Assembly (NCBI GenBank): GCA_963742035.1
Contig: CAVUKH010000012.1
Coordinates: 179,235 to 243,234, forward strand
Direction of reading: 5' to 3'
Length of the DNA: 64,000 bases
Origin: Bog-473 sp963742035
Lineage (GTDB): Bacteria > Actinomycetota > Acidimicrobiia > Acidimicrobiales > RAAP-2
Shown here one piece after another: positions 46,524-55,415 of the stretch; within the stretch, counting starts at the first letter, position 1, and each line of letters starts with the position of its first letter. The notes beneath the pieces were generated by a model. That model had not been told where the DNA came from. It saw only the letters and a program-made list of their open reading frames with translations, and made no database searches. Both the position numbers and the translations under genes were made by a program.

Positions 46524-47821
46524 ACAGCAAGGCGGGGTCCGTCTCGGAGGACATTCCGATCTCCGTGCTCTCCCCCGAGTTGGCACGTGATTGGGGACTC
46601 CTGGCCGGTCCCAACGAGCGGTCGATCCGTCGACGGGTCGGCTGGGTGTGGGGCCTCCTGGTCTTCAACGTGATGACCTACACGGCGGGCCCGACGAATC
46701 TGCTCCCCATTCCGCACCAGTTGGGCAAGGCCCTCCCGGAATTGGCGCTCGGAGCGGCGCTCGTCCTGATTCTGACGACGAACAAGAGGCTCCTCGTCAG
46801 GCCCAATATCTTCCTGATCCTGCTGACGGTGATGTGCCTGTTCGCGGCCATCATGAGCTTTCGCGGCTACTTCGGCTTCAACTCGATCATCCGCTGGTTC
46901 AGATTCGTCGCCTTCGTCGGCGCCCTGTGGTTGACGACACCGTGGTGGGGGCGCCGGGATCTCATGATCCTCCAATTCCAGCGAAAGGCGCTCCTGGTCG
47001 TCATGGGGACCGTCCTCGTCGGATTGGCCATCTCGCCGCACCGAGCCTTCGACAACGCGACCGGCGGACGCCTGGGGGGGATCCTCTGGCCGATTCAGCC
47101 GACCCAGGTGGCGCACTACGCGGCGACATTCGTCGGGATCACCATCGTCATGTGGCTCGGCGGGGAGTTGCGGACACGAGGGACGGCGATTGTCGTCGCC
47201 GTCTCCGCTGCCATCCTGCTCCTCAGCCATTCCCGCGTGGCCCTGGTCTCCATGCTGGCGGGCATCCTCGTCGGAGGATTGAGCCTCTTCCTCAGCCGCA
47301 AGCGAGCGCGGCGGGCCCTGGTGGTGACGATCCTGGTGGTGGGAATCGGCGCACTGAGTTTTGCCCCGCTCATCACCGGGTGGTTCGAGCGAGGTCAGAA
47401 CACCCAAGCGCTGACGAACCTCACCGGGCGCACCAACGTCTGGACCGAGGTCGTGGCTCAGCCGCGGACCGAGGCCAACGCCCTCCTCGGGTACGGGATG
47501 TCGTACGACGGGTACAACGGCATACCCATCGATTCGAGCTGGCTCTCGACCTATCAGGATCAAGGCCTCATCGGCGACGTCCTCGACGGATTGGTCCTGT
47601 TGACCCTCCTCATCGTCGCGCTCATCAGCCCGCGCGGTCCCGGAAGAGCCGTGGCCCTCTTTCTGATTGTGTACTGCATTGTGGAGTCGTTCACGCAGAC
47701 CGGCCTCGGGCAACCTTCGGACAACCTCTTGGACTTGGCCGTGGCGATGTCCTGTCTCATGCCACCGCTGCTGGCGACCACGAGATCCGAGAGATCGAGG
47801 GCCCTGGTCCCGTTTCGTTGA
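46520..47821 (+). CDS. Wzy/O-antigen-ligase-like polysaccharide polymerase
   Basis: The 433-residue polytopic membrane protein has about 10-12 hydrophobic helices. A large loop before the C-terminal helices contains LTNLTGRTNVWTEVV, the GRT-x-x-W pattern common in the O-antigen ligase/polymerase family. It would join lipid-linked repeat units at the outer face of the membrane. The ATG overlaps the stop of the second Wzz-like gene (ATGA), as expected for a polymerase with its length regulators. Its gene ends 20 bp from a convergent methyltransferase. Confidence 0.88.
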   Translation: MNSKAGSVSEDIPISVLSPELARDWGLLAGPNERSIRRRVGWVWGLLVFNVMTYTAGPTNLLPIPHQLGKALPELALGAALVLILTTNKRLLVRPNIFLILLTVMCLFAAIMSFRGYFGFNSIIRWFRFVAFVGALWLTTPWWGRRDLMILQFQRKALLVVMGTVLVGLAISPHRAFDNATGGRLGGILWPIQPTQVAHYAATFVGITIVMWLGGELRTRGTAIVVAVSAAILLLSHSRVALVSMLAGILVGGLSLFLSRKRARRALVVTILVVGIGALSFAPLITGWFERGQNTQALTNLTGRTNVWTEVVAQPRTEANALLGYGMSYDGYNGIPIDSSWLSTYQDQGLIGDVLDGLVLLTLLIVALISPRGPGRAVALFLIVYCIVESFTQTGLGQPSDNLLDLAVAMSCLMPPLLATTRSERSRALVPFR

Positions 47822-47841
47822 CCGGCACGTGAGCCTGAGCC

Positions 47842-48702
47842 CTATGGCTTGAGGGCCACTCCGAACATCCCCGCTTTGCCAGCCTTCGGTGCGGTGAACC
47901 ATTCCTCGACACCGCGCGACGTCACGAAATCGACGAAGGCCGAATTACCCTCGACGTCATCGGACACCAGGAGCGCGCCGGAACGCATGAACGGCCACGC
48001 GTTCTCGAACTCGTACCTCATCGTCTGACGCGTATGGAGGCTGTCGTGGATGAATATGTCGATCGAGTCGATGGACGCACAGGTTGGTGCCATCGTCCTT
48101 CGGCTCGAGCCTCGGATGTACGTCCAGTTCGGCCATGCGGTCTCGTCCACCAGCACCTTGGACTGTTCATGCCAGCCGGACATCATTGGTGGGAGATCGA
48201 TGCTCCAGAGGCGACCGACGCCGCCGTTGGACTGGGCCATGGCTCCGAGCGCGAGCACGCTCGTCACGCCTCGAGCGACCCCGGTCTCGAGAACGCGCTG
48301 TGGGTGCATGTGCTGCACTGCGCACCAGACGACGTGGGCGAGGTTCGCATCGGCATCGTGCCCCTCACCCACCTGGTGATCGGCGGAACCCATCCGTTGG
48401 ACGAGTTCGCTCCATGCGGCGTCGAAGCGCTCTTGCAGAGGACACGGCCACGCCATGCCGAGCAGCGCATGGAGATCCCGCACAGGTTCGGTCGTCGTCG
48501 CCGAGGGTTTGCGACCCGCCACGGAAGGAAGACGCTCGCAGAGGATGATCTCCAATCTGCCGCGGATCCGGTCCAATCCCTCCGTAGGATGCGAGGCCAC
48601 GACGAGAGCTGCTCGACTCAAGTACCCCACCCGTTCCTGCAGATTCCTACCTGCGATCATTGTGGCATCCGCCATTGCGAAATCATACTGAGCGACGTGC
48701 AT
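47842..48702 (-). CDS. SAM-dependent methyltransferase of the CmcI/rhamnosyl O-methyltransferase type
   Basis: The 286-residue protein has a class I methyltransferase core: RVLETGVARGVTSVLAL (SAM loop), LWSIDLPPM (acidic end of beta-2), IDIFIHDSLHT and GALLVSDDVEGN. The IHDSLHT pattern fits Methyltransf_24/cephalosporin-hydroxylase-like enzymes that O-methylate sugars or small molecules. The ~90 N-terminal residues are not conserved in my reading. Starts at ATG 48702 or 48675 are both possible; neither has a clear ribosome site. At the right edge of the EPS locus, it may methylate the polysaccharide. Confidence 0.82.
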   Translation of the reverse strand: MHVAQYDFAMADATMIAGRNLQERVGYLSRAALVVASHPTEGLDRIRGRLEIILCERLPSVAGRKPSATTTEPVRDLHALLGMAWPCPLQERFDAAWSELVQRMGSADHQVGEGHDADANLAHVVWCAVQHMHPQRVLETGVARGVTSVLALGAMAQSNGGVGRLWSIDLPPMMSGWHEQSKVLVDETAWPNWTYIRGSSRRTMAPTCASIDSIDIFIHDSLHTRQTMRYEFENAWPFMRSGALLVSDDVEGNSAFVDFVTSRGVEEWFTAPKAGKAGMFGVALKP

Positions 48703-48876
48703 TTATTCTCGGGGTTCGGTCGGCTGCGCCGAGCGGAACACGGTCGGACGCTCCGATGTATCACCACCTTGCCTGCAACCTCTCAAGCATGGGCTCTTTG
48801 CGCGAAAACATTGACCACTTCGTACGCCACGGCAGCGAGGACCGCAGCGTGATCGCTGCCGCGGGTCGTTCCTGAA

Positions 48877-49515
48877 GTGACGAGCTCACTCTCGCAAACA
48901 GCAGGACCCGAGACCGCGGACGCCATGTCGGTTCCCCCGCCCGAAGGTAACCATGACCCGGCAGAGGGCAAGGCAGCCGGCCACGGCCGTCGACGTTGGC
49001 TGCTGGTCGGGAGTCTTGGGATCCTGATCCTCGTCGGAGTCGTGTTCGCGGCCGCGACCCTGCGGCTCTTCGTCTTTCCCGCCTCGGACCAGCCGACCCA
49101 CGTCAACGGCATCCTGAGTCTCAACGGCGGCGACGAGACGACTCGAGAAGCACTGGCCATCTCCCTGGCCCGGAAGGGATACGCCCCGGTCCTCCTCTTC
49201 TCCCAGGGTGGAGAGGCATCCGACACCTCGTGCCCGAAGGTGCCTCGGGTCGACGTGGTGTGCTTCGTGGACGGCGCCGGCAACACGCGGGGCGAGGCGG
49301 AGTTCGCGGGGCGCTACGCCGAACGCCACCATTGGCACAGCCTGATGATCGTGCCTGGTCGAGATCAGGTCACGCGGGCCCGCCTGCTGACCGAGCGATG
49401 CTTCTCGGGCCGGGTGGTCACCGTTCCCATCTCAGAGTCGCGCCCGTACCTGAGGGACATCATCCATCAGTGGGGCGGACTGCTCGATTCGCTGGTGGTC
49501 CATCGGAGTTGTTGA
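48877..49515 (+). CDS. YdcF/DUF218-like membrane-anchored protein
   Basis: The 212-residue protein has a cytosolic head of about 38 residues, one membrane helix (WLLVGSLGILILVGVVFAAA) and an external domain. The latter carries GILSLNGGDETTREALAISLARKG, NTRGEAEFAGRYAERHHW and MIVPGRDQVTRARLL, which fits the DUF218 (SanA/YdcF/ElyC) fold. Function in this family is poorly defined but linked to envelope stress and glycan metabolism. The GTG start follows CTGAA, a weak site. Its last 56 bp overlap the convergent hydroxyglutarate oxidase gene. Confidence 0.8.
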   Translation: MTSSLSQTAGPETADAMSVPPPEGNHDPAEGKAAGHGRRRWLLVGSLGILILVGVVFAAATLRLFVFPASDQPTHVNGILSLNGGDETTREALAISLARKGYAPVLLFSQGGEASDTSCPKVPRVDVVCFVDGAGNTRGEAEFAGRYAERHHWHSLMIVPGRDQVTRARLLTERCFSGRVVTVPISESRPYLRDIIHQWGGLLDSLVVHRSC

Positions 49516-50761
49516 GGACCCGGTGCGAGCGGGCTCGACGTGCGAGCGCCGGGTCGTTGTCCGCCATGGCACCGACGATGTGCTCGGCGATGGCCAGGGA
49601 CGCCGTCGCGGCCGGCGACGGTGCGTTGCGCACCAGCGTCACCTGCGGCCGGTGGTCGATGACGAAGTCGTCGACGAGGCTGCCGTCTCGGCGCAGGGCC
49701 TGGGCTCGCACGCCCGCGCCCGAGCGGACGAGGTCACCGCGGGACAGGTCGGGTACGTAGGCCCGGGCCCGGCGAAAGAAGAGGGACGCGCTCACGGAGC
49801 CGCCGATCTCCCGGGCGCCCATGCGCCAATGCTGGCGGGCCATTTTGCGCATGCCCGGGTACGTCACCGTGCGCCAGAGGTCGTGGAGCCGTACATCGCT
49901 CCAGCGGTATCCCTCCTGTGACAGGGCCAGGACCGCGTTGGGCCCGACATGGACGTGCCCACCCAGACCCCGTGTGAAATGCACGCCCAGGAAGGGAAAG
50001 CGGGGGTCCGGAACCGGATACACGAGACCCCGGACGAGGTCGGAGCGCTCGGGGACGATCTCGTAGTACTCCCCTCGGAAGGGGATGATCTCAGGGTCCG
50101 GGTCGGCGCCGACCATGCGAGCAAGCAGCGACGACTGGAGGCCGGCGCAGACGACGACATGGTCGAAGACCTGCCCGTGCTCGTCGGTGGCGAGGCGCAC
50201 CCCCGAGGACCGGACATCGATACCGGTGACGGGGTGCCCCAGAATCACCTCGCCACCCCCCTGCACGATGTCGGCGGCGAGCCGTTCGGCGATGAGGCGG
50301 AAGTCGACGACCGCCGTTCCCGGGATCAACAGGGCGGCGAGCCCCCGCACATGTGGCTCGCGCTCGCGCAGCTCCGCCGCGTTGATCAACCGTGACCCGG
50401 GAATGCCGTTCGCCTCCGCCCGACCGGCCAGGTCGAGGAGGCGGGGCCGCTCGTCGTCGCGCAACGCGACGATGACCTTGCCGAGTTCCTCGTACGGCAG
50501 GCCGTGCTCGGCACAGTAGGAGCGCAGGAGGGCACCACCACGCCGGCACAACGTCGCCTTGAGTGACCCGGGCGGGTAGTAGACGCCGGAGTGCACGACG
50601 TTGCTATTGCGACCCGTCTGATGCGCGGCCACGGTGCGTTCCTTGTCGATCACCGTGACATCGACATGCATCGCCTGCTGCAGTTCGCGAGCCACGGCGA
50701 GCCCGACGATGCCGGCTCCGACCACGCCGATTCGTGCTGTGCCCACACTGTTGTCTGTCAT
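49460..50761 (-). CDS. lhgO: L-2-hydroxyglutarate oxidase (LhgO) family protein
   Basis: The 433-residue FAD enzyme of the DAO family shows IGVVGAGIVGLAVARELQ for FAD binding, the diagnostic NSNVVHSGVYYPPGSLKA, then RGEYYEIVPE, GVHFTRGLGGHVHVGPNAV and a C-terminal NAPSPAATASLAIAEHI. LhgO oxidises L-2-hydroxyglutarate to 2-oxoglutarate, passing electrons to oxygen or the quinone pool. ATG 50761 gives the usual family length; the frame remains open upstream. The 3' end overlaps the YdcF-like gene by 56 bp on the opposite strand. Confidence 0.9.
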   Translation of the reverse strand: MTDNSVGTARIGVVGAGIVGLAVARELQQAMHVDVTVIDKERTVAAHQTGRNSNVVHSGVYYPPGSLKATLCRRGGALLRSYCAEHGLPYEELGKVIVALRDDERPRLLDLAGRAEANGIPGSRLINAAELREREPHVRGLAALLIPGTAVVDFRLIAERLAADIVQGGGEVILGHPVTGIDVRSSGVRLATDEHGQVFDHVVVCAGLQSSLLARMVGADPDPEIIPFRGEYYEIVPERSDLVRGLVYPVPDPRFPFLGVHFTRGLGGHVHVGPNAVLALSQEGYRWSDVRLHDLWRTVTYPGMRKMARQHWRMGAREIGGSVSASLFFRRARAYVPDLSRGDLVRSGAGVRAQALRRDGSLVDDFVIDHRPQVTLVRNAPSPAATASLAIAEHIVGAMADNDPALARRARSHRVLNNSDGPPANRAVRPTDG

Positions 50762-51083
50762 GCCCTGACCTGACTTGGGCCGTGCTGGCTCATCTTCACA
50801 ACAGGCCCCGGCATCTCCGAAGCCCTCGAACTGACCGCCGACCACCCCGATTTGATGCAGACGTCGATCCGTCGTCCATTTTGCGGCGGCCGGCAACGCG
50901 TCCGGGACCACGTGATGACCACTCCACACCGATTGCGGTGGGGACAATGTCCCACATTTGCGGAGGACAAATGTAACGACGGGAACCGGCCGTCGCAACC
51001 AATGCCAGCACGAGCCCAGCGTTCTCGGTCACCGATGACGCGAGCGACTTCAAGAGGGAGGGCACTGTGGCCGAATACTCACT
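50762..51083. other. Divergent intergenic region before the beta-helix protein gene
   Basis: This 322-bp control region lies between the hydroxyglutarate oxidase and the secreted repeat protein. Besides the inverted repeat at 50954 (separate entry) I see no clear promoter. Short open frames here lack support. Confidence 0.4.
50954..50974. promoter_or_regulatory. Inverted repeat ACATTTG-N7-CAAATGT
   Basis: The perfect 7+7 bp repeat is AT-rich within a G+C-rich context, 109 bp before the start of the secreted beta-helix gene. It may be an operator or the base of a leader hairpin. No matching copy was noticed elsewhere in the window. Confidence 0.4.
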
Positions 51084-53531
51084 ATGGACGAGCGCGCCGC
51101 CCGACGCGAACACTCGGGCAGGATTCGAGCTCTCCTCGGCTACGCCGCAACCACCGCCCTCCTCGCCAGTGGCCTCACCGTGTTCGCCGTGTCCGGTCCC
51201 GCGGCCCTGAGGACCTCGGCCGCGTCGGCGACCTCGGCGCCCTCCTCGCCACCGGTGACGGTGTGCGGCAATGCGTCCTTGCTCACCGGGCCCGCTTCAC
51301 CCCCACCGGGGGCTGTCAGTGTCCCGGCGGGAGACGACGCTGCGCTCTTCGCGGGCCCATTGGCCGCCTCGACGACCTACTGGTTCGCACCGGGCACCCA
51401 CACGCTCGGGACAGGGGAGTACGACCAGATCGACGCCGCCGACAACGACAGGATCGTCGGCGGCCCGGGGGCGATCCTCGACGGCCAGGACAAGAACGAC
51501 TTCGCCATTGAGGGTGCCGGCACCAACGTGACCATCGAGTACCTGACCATCGAGAACTTCACCGCCCCCCAGTCGCAAGGAGCGGTGAACCAGGACCTGA
51601 GCAGCGGCTGGGTGGTCGAGAACTCGACCATCGAGAACAACCCCGACGGGGCCGGCGTGATGGTGGATTCGAACGGCGTGCTCAACGACGACTGCCTCAC
51701 CAGGAACGGCCAGTACGGCTTCCAGACCTATTCGGGCTCTGACTCGGTCCCGGTCACCAACCTGACCATCACCAACAACGAGATCAGTGACAACGACACG
51801 CAGAACTACGACACCGACGGGACCGGCACCTGCGGTTGTAGCGGCGGGGCGAAGTTCTGGAACGACCTGGGCGCCACAGTGACGGGGAACTACATCCACG
51901 ACAACGAGTCGGTGGGGCTGTGGATGGACACCGACAACACCGGCTTCGACGTGAGCGACAACTACTTCTCTCACAACTGGGACGTGGCCCTCATGTACGA
52001 GATCTCGTACAACGTCTCCATCACCGACAACACGTTCGTCGACAACGGCTGGATCGCCGGCCCCAACAACCCGGGCACCGGCGCCATTGAGGTCAACAAC
52101 TCCGGGAGCGATGCCGCGGTGCCGGGCCCCTACGACACCAAGTCGGTGATCTCGGGCAACATGCTGACCGACAACTGGGGCGGCGTCGACATCTATGAGG
52201 ACTCCGACCGCTTCTGCGGGACCCAGTCGGACAACACCTCGAGCGACTACTGCACCCTCGACGACCCCAGCGTCTACAGCGTGTCCTCGTGCACGGCCCA
52301 CGACACCGCCGCGGCCGGGCCCGGCCAGAATCCCGACTATTACGACAACTGCCGCTGGAAGAGCCAGAACATCCTGGTCACCGGCAACACCCTCAGCCTC
52401 ACGCCGGCCGCCATCGGTTCGGACTGCACGGCAGCCCAGGGTTGCGGGTTCGTCGGCGTCTACTCGGAATGGGGCACCTCTGCGCCCTATGAGGGTGACG
52501 CCGTGCCGGTGAACCTGGTCGATCACCAGGGCGTCGTCTTCAGCGACAACACCTATAACGGGCCGTTCGTGTTCGACTCCATGTACCAGGGCGACACCGT
52601 GAGCTGGGCCCAGTGGAGCGGCGGCTACACCGACCCCAGCTCGGGTGCCGCCGTCGTACCCCAAGATGCCGGGTCGACCTTCAACGGGTCCGCCAACACT
52701 CGGACGACAACGACCACCCAGCCCCCGACCCCGACGACCATCCCGCCGACGGCGTCGGCTACGGGGAGGTCGACCGCAGCGGCCCGGTCCGACGGGTACT
52801 GGATCGCTCACGCCGACGGCGCGGTCGATGCGCACGGCTCGGTCCCGGACCTCGGGGGAGTGCCGGTCCCGACGCTCAATGCCCCGATCACCCACGTTGT
52901 GGCCACGCCCGACGGCGGCGGCTACTGGCTGGTGGCATCCGACGGCGGCATCTTTGGCTTCGGCGACGCGGGGTTTCACGGCTCGACCAGTGGCCTGCGG
53001 CTGAACCGTCCCATCGTGGGCATGGCGCCGACCCCCGACGGCGGCGGCTACTGGCTGGTGGCCTCCGACGGCGGCATCTTCAGCTTCGGCGACGCCCGCT
53101 TCTTCGGGTCGACCGGGGGCCTGCACCTCAACGAGCCCATCGTGGGCATGGCGCCGACCCCCGACGGCGGCGGCTACTGGCTGGTGGCCTCCGACGGCGG
53201 CATCTTCAGCTTCGGCGACGCCCGCTTCCTCGGGTCGACCGGGGGCCTGCACCTCAATCAGCCGATCGTCAGCATGGCTGCCACGCCCGACGGCGACGGC
53301 TACTGGCTGGTGGCCTCCGACGGCGGCATCTTCAGCTTCGGCGACGCCCGCTTCCTCGGGTCGACCGGGGGCCTGCACCTCAACCAGCCGATCGTCAGCA
53401 TGGCTGCCACGCCCGACGGCGACGGCTACTGGTTGGTGGCTTCCGACGGCGGGATCTTCTCCTACGGCGACGCACGGTTCTTCGGCTCCGCCGGTGCCCA
53501 CCTCGCCCCGATCGTCGGCATGGCGACCTGA
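51084..53531 (+). CDS. Secreted parallel beta-helix protein with C-terminal YWLVASDGG repeats
   Basis: This is an 815-residue exported protein. A long N-terminal signal region (ALLGYAATTALLASGLTVFAV) is followed by a right-handed beta-helix of about 450 residues with many short Asn/Asp-rich turns (NNEISDN, GNYIHDNESVGLWMD, DNTFVDNGW), like pectate-lyase-type folds. A Thr/Pro linker (TTTTTQPPTPTTIPPT) follows, then five tandem 42-residue repeats with core YWLVASDGGIFSFGDARF. The helix may bind or cleave polysaccharide; no catalytic set is certain. The repeats look propeller-like and could be adhesive. ATG 51084 precedes the signal. A 28-bp perfect palindrome follows the stop. Confidence 0.85.
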   Translation: MDERAARREHSGRIRALLGYAATTALLASGLTVFAVSGPAALRTSAASATSAPSSPPVTVCGNASLLTGPASPPPGAVSVPAGDDAALFAGPLAASTTYWFAPGTHTLGTGEYDQIDAADNDRIVGGPGAILDGQDKNDFAIEGAGTNVTIEYLTIENFTAPQSQGAVNQDLSSGWVVENSTIENNPDGAGVMVDSNGVLNDDCLTRNGQYGFQTYSGSDSVPVTNLTITNNEISDNDTQNYDTDGTGTCGCSGGAKFWNDLGATVTGNYIHDNESVGLWMDTDNTGFDVSDNYFSHNWDVALMYEISYNVSITDNTFVDNGWIAGPNNPGTGAIEVNNSGSDAAVPGPYDTKSVISGNMLTDNWGGVDIYEDSDRFCGTQSDNTSSDYCTLDDPSVYSVSSCTAHDTAAAGPGQNPDYYDNCRWKSQNILVTGNTLSLTPAAIGSDCTAAQGCGFVGVYSEWGTSAPYEGDAVPVNLVDHQGVVFSDNTYNGPFVFDSMYQGDTVSWAQWSGGYTDPSSGAAVVPQDAGSTFNGSANTRTTTTTQPPTPTTIPPTASATGRSTAAARSDGYWIAHADGAVDAHGSVPDLGGVPVPTLNAPITHVVATPDGGGYWLVASDGGIFGFGDAGFHGSTSGLRLNRPIVGMAPTPDGGGYWLVASDGGIFSFGDARFFGSTGGLHLNEPIVGMAPTPDGGGYWLVASDGGIFSFGDARFLGSTGGLHLNQPIVSMAATPDGDGYWLVASDGGIFSFGDARFLGSTGGLHLNQPIVSMAATPDGDGYWLVASDGGIFSYGDARFFGSAGAHLAPIVGMAT
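52893..53516 (+). repeat. Five tandem 126-bp coding repeats
   Basis: Units begin at 52893, 53019, 53145, 53271 and 53397, each 126 bp (42 codons), the last slightly shorter. Units 2 to 4 are almost identical at the base level over most of their length, including third codon positions, so they arose by recent duplication or gene conversion. Units 1 and 5 are more diverged, which fits expansion from the middle. Confidence 0.9.
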
Positions 53532-53534
53532 CCT

Positions 53535-53562
53535 TGATCAGGAGCTGGCCAGCTCCTGATCA
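53535..53562. terminator. 28-bp perfect palindrome after the beta-helix gene
   Basis: Arms TGATCAGGAGCTGG and CCAGCTCCTGATCA meet with no spacer, starting three bases after the stop codon. It could form a hairpin with the central bases unpaired and end transcription, or be a protein-binding site. There is no T tract. Confidence 0.6.
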
Positions 53563-53802
53563 CCCCGAGGGAGCCGATCCGCGAGGATGTTGGGCGTCCG
53601 TTGATCTCCAACGGAGCCTCGCGGGAGCCCCACAACCACCTGCCGTCACGAAAAGGCCAGTTCAACGCCAGTGTTCGTGGCCACCCCGGACGGATGACGC
53701 CACCGCCCAGCGGACGGGACGGGCCGGGCGCATCAGGCCCGTTCATGGTACGACTGACACAGCCGGCGAGACAATCCGGCGGTTCGAGCGAGGGGGGACG
53801 AT

Positions 53803-55077
53803 ATGTCCGGATCGCACGTACACCTGGGGCGCATCGTCGGGCGCGTGGTCACCGCAGCCGCGCTGGCAATCGGGACCGTGTCCTTCCTGTCGGCTGTGGT
53901 GGTCCTTGCGCCCGTTCCGGCCGGCGCGTCGACTTCATGCGGCCTGACCCTCGGAACACCGCAGGTCGAGGGCGCGGCCGGCAGTTTCGCCTTCGTCGTC
54001 CCGACGATCCCCGCCGTGGCGGGGCAGGTTTGCAACGCCACCATCTCGGTGACCGGGACCATCGCGACGGCGGGTGGGACCCGCCCGGGCAACGTGAACG
54101 GGAACGGCCTGGCCCATGCCCTCACCGTGAGCTTCCTCCCGGGTCAGCCGCCGCCCTCACTGTTGTGGCAATGGTCCCCGCACTGCGCCGACCCGGCGAG
54201 CAACGCCTACCTGTTCTCGGCCTCGAGCGCCGTGACGGGCACCGTGTCCAGCTCCACGCTCGAGGGCACGCCGTGCAGCTCCTTCGGCAACGTCAGCGCC
54301 TCGACCCTGCTGGCGCCCTTCGTCATCGTCGCCAATCCGGGGTCCTACGTCGGGATAGCGGCCACGCCGGGCAACCTCGGCTACTGGCTGGCCCAGGCGG
54401 GCGGTGGCATCGGCGTACAGGGGAACGCCACCAACCAGGGGATGCCCTACGGCAACGTGGCCGTGGTGGGGGTCGCCGCCGCGGCGTCGGGCGGCTACTG
54501 GGTGGCCACGGCCGACGGGGGAGTGTGGGCCTACGGGGCGCCGTTCTACGGGTCCATGGGTGGCACGTCGCTCAACGCGCCGGTGGTGGGCATCGCCTCG
54601 ACGCCGGACCACGGCGGCTACTGGCTGGTCGCATCCGACGGCGGTGTCTTCTCCTTCGGTGACGCTCGGTTCTTCGGCTCGGTCCCGGGTGCCCTCCCGC
54701 CGGGCCAGTCGCTCAACCGGCCCGTCGTCGGCATCGCCTCGTCCTCCGATGGTCTCGGCTACGACGTGGTGGCCAGCGACGGCGGCATCTTCGCCTTCGG
54801 TGACGCGCACTTCTGGGGCTCCATGGGGGGCACCCCGCTCAACAAACCGGTGGTGGGCATGGTGGGCAACGGCTTGGGTGGGTACTGGCTGGTCGCCAGT
54901 GACGGCGGGGTCTTCTCCTTCGACGCGACCTTCTACGGCTCGCTCGGGGGCATCCCGCTGGCCGCCCCGGTGACGGGGATCACGACGACCTCAGACGGCG
55001 CCGGCTACTACATGGTGGCGGGCGACGGGGGAGTGTTCGCCTTCGGTGACGCTCCCTTCTGGGGTTCCGCCGCCTGA
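53803..55077 (+). CDS. Secreted protein with C-terminal YWLVASDGG-type repeats
   Basis: The 424-residue protein has a signal sequence (VVTAAALAIGTVSFLSAVVVL, cleavage likely near PAGA at ~43). A ~135-residue unique domain with four Cys follows, then about six repeats of the same family as the upstream protein (GGYWLVASDGGVFSFGDARFFGS). These repeats are more diverged and lack long DNA identity. The unique domain is unrecognised. It starts at an ATG after GAGGGGGG, 271 bp after the previous gene. The shared repeats suggest the two secreted proteins act in the same place, perhaps binding cell-surface or external polysaccharide. Confidence 0.82.
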   Translation: MSGSHVHLGRIVGRVVTAAALAIGTVSFLSAVVVLAPVPAGASTSCGLTLGTPQVEGAAGSFAFVVPTIPAVAGQVCNATISVTGTIATAGGTRPGNVNGNGLAHALTVSFLPGQPPPSLLWQWSPHCADPASNAYLFSASSAVTGTVSSSTLEGTPCSSFGNVSASTLLAPFVIVANPGSYVGIAATPGNLGYWLAQAGGGIGVQGNATNQGMPYGNVAVVGVAAAASGGYWVATADGGVWAYGAPFYGSMGGTSLNAPVVGIASTPDHGGYWLVASDGGVFSFGDARFFGSVPGALPPGQSLNRPVVGIASSSDGLGYDVVASDGGIFAFGDAHFWGSMGGTPLNKPVVGMVGNGLGGYWLVASDGGVFSFDATFYGSLGGIPLAAPVTGITTTSDGAGYYMVAGDGGVFAFGDAPFWGSAA

Positions 55078-55090
55078 CCTGGAGCGCTCG

Positions 55091-55111
55091 GCCGGGCGCC
55101 CCCAGCCCGGC
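55091..55111. terminator. Hairpin downstream of the second repeat-protein gene
   Basis: The perfect 7-bp stem GCCGGGC/GCCCGGC with a 7-base loop starts 13 bases after the stop at 55077. Position and G+C-rich stem fit an intrinsic terminator of the type seen in actinobacteria without a U tract. Confidence 0.6.
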
Positions 55112-55415
55112 AGCACACCGGGTCCCGGCTGGCGGTCTCAAGACGTCTGTTTCGTAGCTTCCATCAGGGGAGACGGTGCGACTCCCCGTGGGCGGTCCAG
55201 CCGCCGAAGGGTCCTTGGATGGCCATCCACAGAAAGGCACGTCCCGGAGGCTCTCGTGCTTACTCTGGGTCACAGAGATGGCGCGCGCGCCTTGGTGGAA
55301 CGGCCCGGTAAGTTCTCAGCACCGGGTCACGTACAGCCGCTCACGTCAGTCACGAGTCGTGGCGGGACGTGACCCGGAACTGATCCGGCCCCGTACCCAG
55401 CAATAGCGTGGCCGG
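55112..55415. other. Intergenic region with a run of short hairpins
   Basis: Before the histidine phosphatase gene four short stems follow each other: GGGGAG/CTCCCC (55167-55187), GGCGG/CCGCC (55191-55205), the palindrome GGATGGCCATCC (55217-55228) and GCACG/CGTGC (55237-55259). GGCTGG at 55127 can also pair with CCAGCC at 55197. A structured leader RNA is possible, but I do not recognise a riboswitch class. No gene is visible. Confidence 0.35.

Noticed and set aside
52893..53516. Tandem direct repeats as a possible CRISPR array
   Set aside because: Units are 126 bp, contiguous, in frame and encode protein repeats; there are no spacers and no cas genes.
53601..54662. Long open frame overlapping the second repeat protein
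   Set aside because: It is out of frame with the gene starting at 53803, which has a signal peptide and recognisable repeats.
55127..55205. tRNA-like arrangement: closing stem and a GGTGCGACTCC T-arm-like sequence
   Set aside because: The distance from the T-arm-like stem to the closing stem is far too long, no anticodon arm fits, and the T loop lacks TTC.
55160..55262. Resemblance to a cobalamin riboswitch (CGGTGCGA-CTCC)
   Set aside because: Only one short block matches; the B12 box and the rest of the core are missing.
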